64,000 bases of DNA, from positions 8,829 to 72,828 of the forward strand of contig JARRKC010000014.1 of the NCBI GenBank assembly GCA_037388505.1, written 5' to 3'. The translations under genes were made by a program, and so were the position numbers. Positions 53,566 to 61,295 of the stretch are shown one piece after another. Below the pieces are notes generated by a model that was not told where the DNA came from, did not search any database, and saw only the letters and a list, made by a program, of their open reading frames with translations. The stretch comes from JARRKC01 sp037388505 (GTDB lineage: Bacteria; Acidobacteriota; UBA6911; RPQK01; JAPXNP01). Position 1 is the first letter of the stretch; every line of letters starts with the position of its first letter.

Positions 53566-53609
53566 CGGAAAAACGCAATCAGTATTTATAGTTTTCTCGG
53601 GATTGTCAA
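53566..53609 (-). promoter_or_regulatory. Efflux-operon promoter and candidate TetR operator
   Basis: On the minus strand TTGACA (53604-53609) and AATACT (53581-53586) lie 17 bases apart, an excellent -35/-10 pair; TATAAA overlaps it. Flanking the -10, CCGGAAAAAC (53566-53575) and GTTTTCTCGG (53591-53600) form an imperfect inverted repeat matching at 8 of 10 positions, 15 bases apart. That fits an operator for the adjacent TetR protein. Confidence 0.55.
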
Positions 53610-53710
53610 CCTGAATGAACCGGTACGGGCTATTCGACATCGAAATGAGCTCTTTGCCACGTAAAACTTAGCATCGACAATCGCCCCGGTCCCTTATAGA
53701 ATCTTGCGGC

Positions 53711-55438
53711 ATGACGAGTAGCTTGCTTCCGTGGTGTCCTGTTCTCGCTCAGAGCACTCCGAACCGTCTGCTCTCGCTGACGACGATCGATTTGCTCATC
53801 ATCATCATCTACTTCGCCATCGTCCTGGGTATCGGACTCTACCTGAAGAGCCATACGAAGACCGGCGACGACTTCTTCCTCGCGGGTCGGGAGATGACCG
53901 CGTGGGTGGCGGGCCTGAGCTTCCTGGCCGCCAACCTCGGTTCCCTGGAGTTGATGGGCTGGGCTGCGGCTGCGTACCAGTACGGGATTCTGGCGACTCA
54001 CTGGTACTGGATCGGCGCCATACCGGCCATGCTCTTTCTGGCCGTGGTCATGATGCCCTTCTATTACATCTCCAAGACTCATTCAGTGCCGGGCTACCTG
54101 AAGCTCAGGTTCGGAGAGGATTCGCGGGCGCTGGCGGCCGTGTCGTTCGGTTTCATGACGATCCTCATGAGCGGAGTCAATATGTTCTCGATGGCTCTCG
54201 TCATGAAGGTCGTCCTGGGCTGGGATCTGCACTTCAGCATCTGGGTCTCGTCGCTGACAGTTGCCGTCTATGTGGCCCTTGGCGGACTGCTTTCAGCCAT
54301 CTTCAACGAGGTTCTCCAGTTCGTCCTCATCTGGTTTGGCGCTATGCTGATCCCCATCATCGGCCTCATCGAAACCGGAGGCTGGGACGGTATGGTGCAG
54401 CGCATCCACCAGAACTTCCCCGGTCAGGACTATACGCACCTTTGGAGCACCCTCGGTCACTTTTCCGACAATCCCATGGGGATTCACTGGACCGGCATCG
54501 TTTTCGGTCTCGGCTTCATCATCTCCTTCGGTTACTGGACCACCGACTTTCTCGTCGTCCAGCGCGTTCTCTCGGCCAAGGATTTACGCTCGGCCAAGCT
54601 CGCGCCTGTAATCGGCGCGGGCTTCAAGATGATGGTTCCGTTCATCGTGATCCTGCCGGGTCTGCTGGCTCTGGCGGTTCTTCCCTACAAGTTGGTTGGA
54701 GAGAGCGAGGCTGTCCTGACGGGAGCACACAGCTACAACGAGGTCCTGCCTCTGATGCTGGCGCGCTATCTGGGACCCGGCCTGCTGGGTCTCGGGATCA
54801 CGGCCCTGATCGCAGGGTTCATGTCGGGAATGGCGGGCAACGTCAGTGCTTTTGCCACCGTGTGGACGTACGACATCTACAGGGCGCTTATCAAGAAGGA
54901 CGCCGACGACAGCCACTACGTACGGATGGGCCGCTGGTCGACCATCCTCGGCGTACTGGTCAGCATCGCAGCTGCCTATGCCGTCATGCAGTTCCTCAGC
55001 ATCATGGACTACGTGCAGGCGCTCTTCAGCTTCTTCATTGCACCGCTTTTCGGGACCGTTGTATTGGGAATGCTCTGGAAACGATGTACCCCCGCCGGCG
55101 GCTTCTGGGGCCTTCTGGCGGGAACCGTTTCCTCGATTGGGATGTGGGTGTGGGTCCGCGAGGTTCCCTCTGCGCTGGCTTATATCGCATTATCTTCCAA
55201 CGCCAAGGACATGGCCGAGAACATGTACCGCGCCCTCTGGTCCTGGATCATCTGCGTCGTTGTCACCGTGGTCGTCAGCCTGCTCACCAAGCCCAAGGCA
55301 GAAAAGGAACTGGAAGGACTGGTCTACGGGTTGACCGCAGTTCCCTCCGAGCGGACAATGCCTCTGCACAAGCGGTCCATCTTCTGGGTCGTTGTGGTCG
55401 CGGTGGTCTTCGGAATTCTGAACATCATCTTCTGGTAG
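53711..55438 (+). CDS. Sodium:solute symporter, SGLT-like (SSS family)
   Basis: A 575-residue symporter of 13-14 helices. It has DDFFLAGREMTAWVAGLSFLAANLGSLELMG, GMLIPIIGLIETGGW-like and TTDFLVVQRVLSAKDLRSAKLAPVIGAGFKMM, and LGLGITALIAGFMSGMAGNVSAFATVWTYDIYRALIK in helix 8, the SSS sodium-site region. It is nearer the sugar/SGLT branch than the symporter at 37524-39479. Substrate unknown. No strong ribosome-binding site; a TATAGAAT at about 53694 suggests a very short leader. Its stop is overlapped by the ribosome-binding site of the next small gene. Confidence 0.9.
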   Translation: MTSSLLPWCPVLAQSTPNRLLSLTTIDLLIIIIYFAIVLGIGLYLKSHTKTGDDFFLAGREMTAWVAGLSFLAANLGSLELMGWAAAAYQYGILATHWYWIGAIPAMLFLAVVMMPFYYISKTHSVPGYLKLRFGEDSRALAAVSFGFMTILMSGVNMFSMALVMKVVLGWDLHFSIWVSSLTVAVYVALGGLLSAIFNEVLQFVLIWFGAMLIPIIGLIETGGWDGMVQRIHQNFPGQDYTHLWSTLGHFSDNPMGIHWTGIVFGLGFIISFGYWTTDFLVVQRVLSAKDLRSAKLAPVIGAGFKMMVPFIVILPGLLALAVLPYKLVGESEAVLTGAHSYNEVLPLMLARYLGPGLLGLGITALIAGFMSGMAGNVSAFATVWTYDIYRALIKKDADDSHYVRMGRWSTILGVLVSIAAAYAVMQFLSIMDYVQALFSFFIAPLFGTVVLGMLWKRCTPAGGFWGLLAGTVSSIGMWVWVREVPSALAYIALSSNAKDMAENMYRALWSWIICVVVTVVVSLLTKPKAEKELEGLVYGLTAVPSERTMPLHKRSIFWVVVVAVVFGILNIIFW

Positions 55439-55448
55439 GAGCAGTTTC

Positions 55449-55673
55449 GTGGCTCAAAGACACTTCATATCGATCTGGTTCTTTATTGGTGCCATTCTGG
55501 TGATCTACGGTCTGTTGATCCTCGGCGCCGGGATCTACGGGTACTTCGTGCCCTCGTACGGACCGAAGGTCGTGCTGGGTAACCTGCACGCCGGAATCTG
55601 GTGGGGAGCCTTGCTCTTGGTCCTGGGCGCCATCTACGCCTATCGCTTCTTCCCGGGCAAGGACAACAAGTAA
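55449..55673 (+). CDS. Small two-helix membrane protein coupled to the SSS symporter
   Basis: A 74-residue protein with a GTG start and two membrane helices: IWFFIGAILVIYGLLILGAGIYGYF and IWWGALLLVLGAIYAYRFF. An AGGAG seven bases before the start overlaps the symporter's TAG stop (55436-55438), strongly implying coupled translation. The two are probably partners, for example a small accessory subunit. Function otherwise unknown. A heptad-repeat remnant follows its stop codon directly. Confidence 0.75.
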   Translation: MAQRHFISIWFFIGAILVIYGLLILGAGIYGYFVPSYGPKVVLGNLHAGIWWGALLLVLGAIYAYRFFPGKDNK

Positions 55674-55757
55674 CGAGTTCCGGGTTCCGAACCTATGTTG
55701 TCCCAAATGGCCGGAGTGGAGGTCCATACCTTGACTTTGCCACCCGGCCCTTGGGAC
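55674..55757. repeat. Heptad-repeat remnant and imperfect hairpin between convergent genes
   Basis: GAGTTCCGGGTTCCGA (55675-55690) follows the stop of the 74-residue gene by one base. It is followed by an imperfect inverted repeat, GTCCCAAATGGCCGG (55700-55714) with CCGGCCCTTGGGAC (55744-55757). The second structure may act as a terminator towards the convergent PaaK-like gene. Confidence 0.55.
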
Positions 55758-55813
55758 CTATAGAACCGCCTCCACGCAAAGCCGCAACTCTCGCGAGTCT
55801 CCCCCGAATTCTC

Positions 55814-57085
55814 CTATCCTTCTTTCCTGGGAAGGCGGGAGATGAATTTCCGTATCTTCCCCGAGGGGTCGACAGGAATCTCGGGGACACGACGGATGAC
55901 GGTTTCGGCAGCCAGCAACTCTTCTGCATAGAAGCTGCGGATCCGGTCCACTTCGCCTCTCTCGAGCGGTCCATCCGCAACGTATTCCACGATGAATTTC
56001 CGTACGGTCTCCTGGGTGACACGGAACTGCTTGAGCGTCATGAGACGGTAGAGCGGCTCTGCTGCCAGAAAAGGTGTGAGGACCCGGCCGTCCGCTCGCA
56101 CAAGGAGATCGTCCGAACGGCCTCTCAAGCTCTCCAAACGGGGATAGGGGTGTCCGCAACTGCAACCAGCGGTTCCCATCACGGCGATGTCGCCGATTGC
56201 GTAGCGGATGAACGGCATCGTTCTTGCCGTCAGGCTGGTGATGACCAACTCTCCTTCCTCTCCGGGACGGGCCGTCCGTCCGTCCGCCACGCACTCCACC
56301 AGGAGGTCGTCCGTACAAAGATGATAGGCGTCACTCTGCCGGCATGAAGCGGCAATCATGCCGAATTCCCAGGCCCCGTAATAAGGCCGAACCGGCGCAC
56401 GAAAGACCTCCTCGAGGAGTCGCTGCGTGGGGGGCAGCAGCATTTCTCCGCCCGTGGCAATCATCTCCGGGCATACATCCAGGCCACCGCGACGACGCAA
56501 CGATAGAGCAAAGATGTAGAGCTGAGACACCAGTCCCGAAATCAAATGAGGCTTGAAAGCTCGGGCTTCCTTCTCCGCCGCCTCGACCGCGGCACTGCGG
56601 CGAAGGCGGTTCTTTGGATTGAAAAGTCCCAGGCGCGGCTCGATTTCCGGACGAAGAGGTCCCACGTTCAGTTTTCGAAAATAGGATCTCCCCATGATGT
56701 CGGCCAGACCACGATGGAAGGCCGCCGCGCGGATCGACTCTTCACGCCGCGAATAGTAGATCGTGATCGGTATGCCGCTCGAACCGCTGGTCTGCACGAG
56801 CCTACACTTCTCGAGCCTGACGTCCCGGGCCTGTGCGGGTGCTTTCACTTCCAGATGCCGCATGTCCGATTTGCGCACGAGCGGAAGCCGGTTCAAATCG
56901 TCCAGGCCACGGATCTGCGCCGGCAGGACTCCGGCCTGCTCATACCACTGCCGATAGAAAGGGACCTGGTTCCAGGCGTGGCGAACGAGTTCGGCAAGCA
57001 GTCTGTCCTGGCGCTGTCGCACGTGACCTGGACTCCACTTCCTTCGACGACTCATGGCCAGGTAGTGAAGATACTCACGCAGCAT
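55814..57085 (-). CDS. PaaK-like adenylate-forming enzyme
   Basis: A 423-residue member of the phenylacetate-CoA ligase/coenzyme F390 synthetase branch of AMP-forming enzymes. Visible motifs are VQTSGSSGIPITIYYSR (the P-loop-like AMP motif), YYGAWEFGMIA (in place of YGxTE), LVITSLTARTMPFIRYAIGDIAVM, GRSDDLL and a C-terminal lysine-bearing PVDPSGKIRKFISRL. A CSCGHPYPRL cysteine pair near residue 310 resembles a zinc site known in PaaK-type enzymes. The substrate carboxylate is unknown. It is transcribed 8 bases after a P-loop protein gene with which it likely works. Confidence 0.85.
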   Translation of the reverse strand: MLREYLHYLAMSRRRKWSPGHVRQRQDRLLAELVRHAWNQVPFYRQWYEQAGVLPAQIRGLDDLNRLPLVRKSDMRHLEVKAPAQARDVRLEKCRLVQTSGSSGIPITIYYSRREESIRAAAFHRGLADIMGRSYFRKLNVGPLRPEIEPRLGLFNPKNRLRRSAAVEAAEKEARAFKPHLISGLVSQLYIFALSLRRRGGLDVCPEMIATGGEMLLPPTQRLLEEVFRAPVRPYYGAWEFGMIAASCRQSDAYHLCTDDLLVECVADGRTARPGEEGELVITSLTARTMPFIRYAIGDIAVMGTAGCSCGHPYPRLESLRGRSDDLLVRADGRVLTPFLAAEPLYRLMTLKQFRVTQETVRKFIVEYVADGPLERGEVDRIRSFYAEELLAAETVIRRVPEIPVDPSGKIRKFISRLPRKEG

Positions 57086-57093
57086 GAGGACGA

Positions 57094-58281
57094 CTAGTTG
57101 GACAGAGCGGCGCTCGTGACGAGACGTTCGAGCGTCTCGGACTCGGCCAGGTTCCGGGTCGGAATGACCGGGACGGCCAGTCGTTCGCGGACTTCCGCGC
57201 GAAGCGATTCGAAAGAGAGATCATTGGCCAGCGGGCCGACCAGACCCACCGAGACCTCCGCCCACTGCACCCGATCCCGCAAGAAGTGGAGAAAGTGGTG
57301 AGCCGCGTCGAAGGAAGGTTCGGGGACATAGAAGAGCTGGCGGAAGAAGGCTCTCATTTGCGGATTCGCAAGCAGAGCCAGACTGCTCCGGTGCGAGAAG
57401 TTGTCGGCGAATTCGACGATGTGAACCTGTGTCCGGTGGCGCGCGACGAAGTCCCAGGTGAAGCTCAACGATCGTTCCATGAACAGATCAGGAGCCATGC
57501 TCACGTCGGATACCGCTCCCGTCGCGTCCAGAAAGTCCGCCACCGGCAGATCATTCGGTTCGACGAGCATCTTCTGGCCGAGGTCTCCATAGCTGGACAG
57601 ACTCCCGGCGTGGACACGCAAGGGATCGCAGAAGCAGGCCGTGCCCGTCTTCTTCTCATACGTGACGCGCACGCCCCGCTGCCGCAATGCCTTCGCCAGC
57701 GCAATGCAGAACGTCGTTTTGCCCGATTCCATGCTGCTGCCGCACACCAGAACACCCAGGCAACTGCCGGGTCCGGAAGCCGTTCTCTTCGGAACGGTCG
57801 AGGCCAGGTTCATGGGATGACCTTCAGAGTCGAGCAGAACGCCCAGAACCTTCAGACCCGCCATCGTGCGCCCCGTCACATTGAAGTTGATGAAGCCTGC
57901 GACGGTAAACGAAGTCAGATTGCTCACGACCGTTCCACCCCGAATCTGGCCATTGTCCTGACCCGTGATGGGATTTCTCAGTCCCCCCGTGACGGCCCGT
58001 GGTGCATAGCGATTGCCTACCGGGATGACCAGTAGACCGGGTTCCGGTGCCTCGAATCGAAACAGAAGGCGGTCACCCTCGGGCGAGATCCGCTCGATCC
58101 CCTCCTCTCGGGGTGACACGATCGAGAGATTCTCGGTGACCTCAGCCAACACCACATCGTTGCAGCGAGCTACGACCTTGGGGTCGTAGTGCAGGAGGGA
58201 AGCCTGAAACAGCTCCGGATGGTGACGGAGTGAACTGGGGACCCTGAACGTGCGCGGTTCCACTCGAATCGTCTTCTTCAC
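57094..58281 (-). CDS. P-loop NTPase distantly like DUF1611/dethiobiotin synthetase proteins
   Basis: The 395-residue protein has an N-terminal region of about 170 residues that I do not recognise, followed by a P-loop domain: LGVLVCGSSMESGKTTFCIALAKALRQRGVRVTYEKKTGTACFCD (Walker A at residues 181-190). The SSMESGKTT loop with the following K(K)TGT element matches the DUF1611/BioD-like class. Later HIVEFADNFSH may carry a Walker B-type acidic residue. The function is unknown. It precedes the PaaK-like gene and is divergent from the GH3 genes. Confidence 0.65.
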   Translation of the reverse strand: MKKTIRVEPRTFRVPSSLRHHPELFQASLLHYDPKVVARCNDVVLAEVTENLSIVSPREEGIERISPEGDRLLFRFEAPEPGLLVIPVGNRYAPRAVTGGLRNPITGQDNGQIRGGTVVSNLTSFTVAGFINFNVTGRTMAGLKVLGVLLDSEGHPMNLASTVPKRTASGPGSCLGVLVCGSSMESGKTTFCIALAKALRQRGVRVTYEKKTGTACFCDPLRVHAGSLSSYGDLGQKMLVEPNDLPVADFLDATGAVSDVSMAPDLFMERSLSFTWDFVARHRTQVHIVEFADNFSHRSSLALLANPQMRAFFRQLFYVPEPSFDAAHHFLHFLRDRVQWAEVSVGLVGPLANDLSFESLRAEVRERLAVPVIPTRNLAESETLERLVTSAALSN

Positions 58282-58400
58282 AGTTCTCTGCGAAATCTTA
58301 GTGGAAGTCCGCGCAACAGTCCACTCATCTTAAATTGGGCGGAGACCCTATTGTGGTGTTCGTGCCGCTCTGATATAGCCATAGCAGGGAGGTGCCGAAA

Positions 58401-60998
58401 GTGAAACAGATGCTTCGAGTTATTTTCTTGTTGTTCTCCGTGGCTTCGCTCTTCGGTCAATCGAGCGAACAGGCGCCATACTTGAATCCGAATCTTCCAG
58501 CAGCAGAGCGTGCCGCCGACCTGGTCAAACGGATGACGCTGGAGGAAAAGATCCTGCAGATGCAGAACTACGCCCCGCCCATTCCACGTCTCCAAGTTCC
58601 AGCCTATAACTGGTGGAGTGAGGCTTTGCACGGTGTGGCCATCCAGGGACAGGCTACCGTTTTTCCCCAGGCGATCGGCCTTGCTGCGACCTGGGATACT
58701 CGGTTGCACCATCGAATCGCCGAGACCATTTCCACCGAAGCGCGGGCGAAATGGAATGTGTTCGAACATTCTGGGGCTACGATACCGGCACGTTTCGGAC
58801 CGGGTCCCGCCGGATTGACCTACTGGTCGCCCAATATCAACATCTTTCGGGATCCCCGCTGGGGACGAGGTCAGGAGACCTATGGTGAGGACCCCTATCT
58901 AACCAGTCAGATGGGCATCGCCTTTGTCAGAGGGATGCAGGGCGATGATCCGCACTACCTCAAGGTCGTCTCCACGCCCAAACACTACGCCGTTCACAGC
59001 GGTCCGGAACCCCTCCGGCACGAATTCGACGCTGTCGTCAGTGAATCGGATCTGGTCAATACCTACCTGCCTGCCTTCAAGGCCACGATCGAGGAGGGCA
59101 AGGCCGAATCCATCATGTGTTGCTACAACAGCGTCGACGGTGTACCCGGCTGCGCCAGCGATATGCTGCTCAAGAAGTATCTGCGTGACGATTGGCGATT
59201 CGACGGTTACGTCGTCAGTGACTGCGGAGCCATCCGGAATATCTTTGCCGACCATCACTACACGGATTCTCTCGGCATGGCTTCCGTGGTAGCCGTAAAA
59301 GCGGGAACGGATCTCACTTGCGGTCAGGAGTACGCCACGCTGGTCGATGAGGTCAAGGCTGGCAAGATTTCCGAGGATGACATCAACCAGGCGGTCCAGC
59401 GGCTGTTCATCGCCCGTTTCAAGCTGGGAATGTTCGACCCTCCGGAACTTGTACCTTTTTCGAAGCTCGGCAATGCTCAAATCGATTCCGCCAAGCACCG
59501 CGAACTCTCGGCCGAGGCAGAACGGAACGCCATCGTTCTCTTGAAGAACGAGAACGGGACGCTCCCGTTGAAGGCGTCGGTCAAGAAGATTGTCGTCCTC
59601 GGACCGTCCGCCGACGATCCCGTGGGTCTGCTCGGCAACTACAACGGCATTTCGTCCAAACAGGTGACGCCGATCGAGGGCATCGAGAAGCAGTTCTCGG
59701 CAGTCGCAGAGGTCGAGTTGAGGCAGGGGGCCACCTACACCAGCGTGACACCTTCACAACTTTCGATCAATGCTCTGATTCCGCCCGAAGGAAAGGGCCA
59801 CGGCCTGCAAGCCGAGTACTTCGACAACCCGGACCTTCAAGGCAACCCAACGCTGAGCCGCATCGAGCCACGAGTCTATCTTCAGTACAACATGGGCGAT
59901 CCCGCCGTCACGGCAGCTGTTCCCGATCACGATTTCTCCGTGCGGTGGAGCGGCACTTTGAAGGCCCCTTATACGGGTCAATACAAGTTCTCCATTCTGA
60001 GCTTCTCGTTCTTCTCACGGGGTGCGAGCACGAAGGTCTTCCTGGACAACAAGGAGCTCCAGTTCCCTGAAGTAGAGCGAGGGCGTGGCCGGCGAGCTCA
60101 CCCTCCCGAAGTCGCACTCGAACTGGAGGCCGGGCACGATTACCCCTTCCGTGTCGAATACAGACAACCGGGAAGCGGGGGAGGAGCGACGCAAGTGCTC
60201 TGGATTCCTCCGGCGGAACCGATGCTCGCCGATGCCGTCGATGCGGTCAAATCGGCCGATGTCGCGATCGTGTGCGTTGGACTGAACTCCCGCCTCGAAG
60301 GCGAGGAGATGCCCGTAGAGATCCCCGGCTTCAACGGCGGTGACCGGACCAGTCTCGCTCTGCCCGCACCTCAGCAGAAGCTGGTCGAGGAAGCCATCAA
60401 GACGGGCAAACCGGTCGTCGTCGTGCTGACCAGCGGTAGCGCCATCGCGGCGAATTATGCTGCCGAGCACGCCGCAGCGCTACTCGAAGCCTGGTATGGG
60501 GGAGAAGAGACGGGAACGGCGATCGCAGAGACGCTTGCCGGCATCAACAATCCGGCCGGGCGCCTTCCGGTGACCTTTTACAGGAGCGTCGACCAACTGC
60601 CTCCCTTCACGGACTACGACATGCAGGGCCACACCTACCGCTACTTCAAGGGTGATCCTCTGTACAGCTTCGGCTACGGTCTGAGCTATTCGAGCTTCGC
60701 CTATTCGGGCCTCAACGCGAAACGTACCGGCGAGGGTGCGGAAGTCTCGGTCCAGGTGAAGAACACATCCAACCGGGATGGGGATGAAGTCGTACAGGTG
60801 TATGTCTCGGGAAGCGGACTGGCCGGTGATCCCATTCGCCAGCTGGCCGGGTTTCAGAGGATTCACCTCAAAGCCGGTGCCACGCAGCAGGTGCAGTTCA
60901 AACTGAACCCGAGCCAGCTGCCGAAGCAGAACACGAAGATCAGCGTGGGAGGCGGTCAGCCCCTCGACGGCATTCCGCACGTCGAAACCACGCTGTAA
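58401..60998 (+). CDS. Secreted GH3 glycoside hydrolase with PA14 insert, copy 1
   Basis: An 865-residue secreted beta-glycosidase: signal peptide (VKQMLRVIFLLFSVASLFG), GH3 N-domain (MTLEEKILQMQNYAPPIPRLQVPAYNWWSEALHGV, RWGRGQETYGEDPYL, KHYAVHSG), catalytic nucleophile Asp274 in GYVVSDCGAIRNI, then the GH3 C-domain. A PA14 domain (GHGLQAEYFDNPDLQG to KVFLDNKEL) is inserted there, followed by a fibronectin-like end (VQVKNTSNRDGDEVVQVYVS). The SDCGAI form occurs in beta-xylosidase-type members. The GTG at 58401 matches the start of copy 2 in position and context (GGGAGG upstream). Divergent from the P-loop gene. Confidence 0.93.
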   Translation: MKQMLRVIFLLFSVASLFGQSSEQAPYLNPNLPAAERAADLVKRMTLEEKILQMQNYAPPIPRLQVPAYNWWSEALHGVAIQGQATVFPQAIGLAATWDTRLHHRIAETISTEARAKWNVFEHSGATIPARFGPGPAGLTYWSPNINIFRDPRWGRGQETYGEDPYLTSQMGIAFVRGMQGDDPHYLKVVSTPKHYAVHSGPEPLRHEFDAVVSESDLVNTYLPAFKATIEEGKAESIMCCYNSVDGVPGCASDMLLKKYLRDDWRFDGYVVSDCGAIRNIFADHHYTDSLGMASVVAVKAGTDLTCGQEYATLVDEVKAGKISEDDINQAVQRLFIARFKLGMFDPPELVPFSKLGNAQIDSAKHRELSAEAERNAIVLLKNENGTLPLKASVKKIVVLGPSADDPVGLLGNYNGISSKQVTPIEGIEKQFSAVAEVELRQGATYTSVTPSQLSINALIPPEGKGHGLQAEYFDNPDLQGNPTLSRIEPRVYLQYNMGDPAVTAAVPDHDFSVRWSGTLKAPYTGQYKFSILSFSFFSRGASTKVFLDNKELQFPEVERGRGRRAHPPEVALELEAGHDYPFRVEYRQPGSGGGATQVLWIPPAEPMLADAVDAVKSADVAIVCVGLNSRLEGEEMPVEIPGFNGGDRTSLALPAPQQKLVEEAIKTGKPVVVVLTSGSAIAANYAAEHAAALLEAWYGGEETGTAIAETLAGINNPAGRLPVTFYRSVDQLPPFTDYDMQGHTYRYFKGDPLYSFGYGLSYSSFAYSGLNAKRTGEGAEVSVQVKNTSNRDGDEVVQVYVSGSGLAGDPIRQLAGFQRIHLKAGATQQVQFKLNPSQLPKQNTKISVGGGQPLDGIPHVETTL

Positions 60999-61007
60999 GA
61001 CGTTGTA

Positions 61008-61028
61008 GGACAACCTTCCAGGTTGTCC
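61008..61028. terminator. Hairpin after GH3 copy 1
   Basis: GGACAACCT (61008-61016) and AGGTTGTCC (61020-61028) form a perfect nine-base stem with a three-base loop, ten bases after the stop. The matching sequence after copy 2 (63890-63910) shows that the terminator was duplicated together with the gene. Confidence 0.6.
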
Positions 61029-61295
61029 AGTGCCCCGATCGATCATGTCGGCAGCCATCTTTCCGGCCCGTCCGGATGGTCGATCGGGCAGACCCAGATC
61101 ACATCCATGGAGTCTTACGGAGTGATCTTACTGCGGTTCAAAGCCCAGTGATGCCCTTCGCGAGTTTGCGTGGAATCCGTGCTGAAGCTCCTCTTAAGAG
61201 AGCGAACTTTCAGTGTGTGAACTTCACGGCGAGATGCCAGAGCGCAAACAGGCTCTCTGGGCGAATCGCTGATTCAGAAAAGGAGAGGTGAAAGA

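Noticed and set aside
53731..55503. 590-residue open frame on the plus strand in another phase
   Set aside because: It overlaps the SSS symporter almost completely and encodes Arg/Pro/Gly-rich sequence without membrane helices, typical of a shadow frame.
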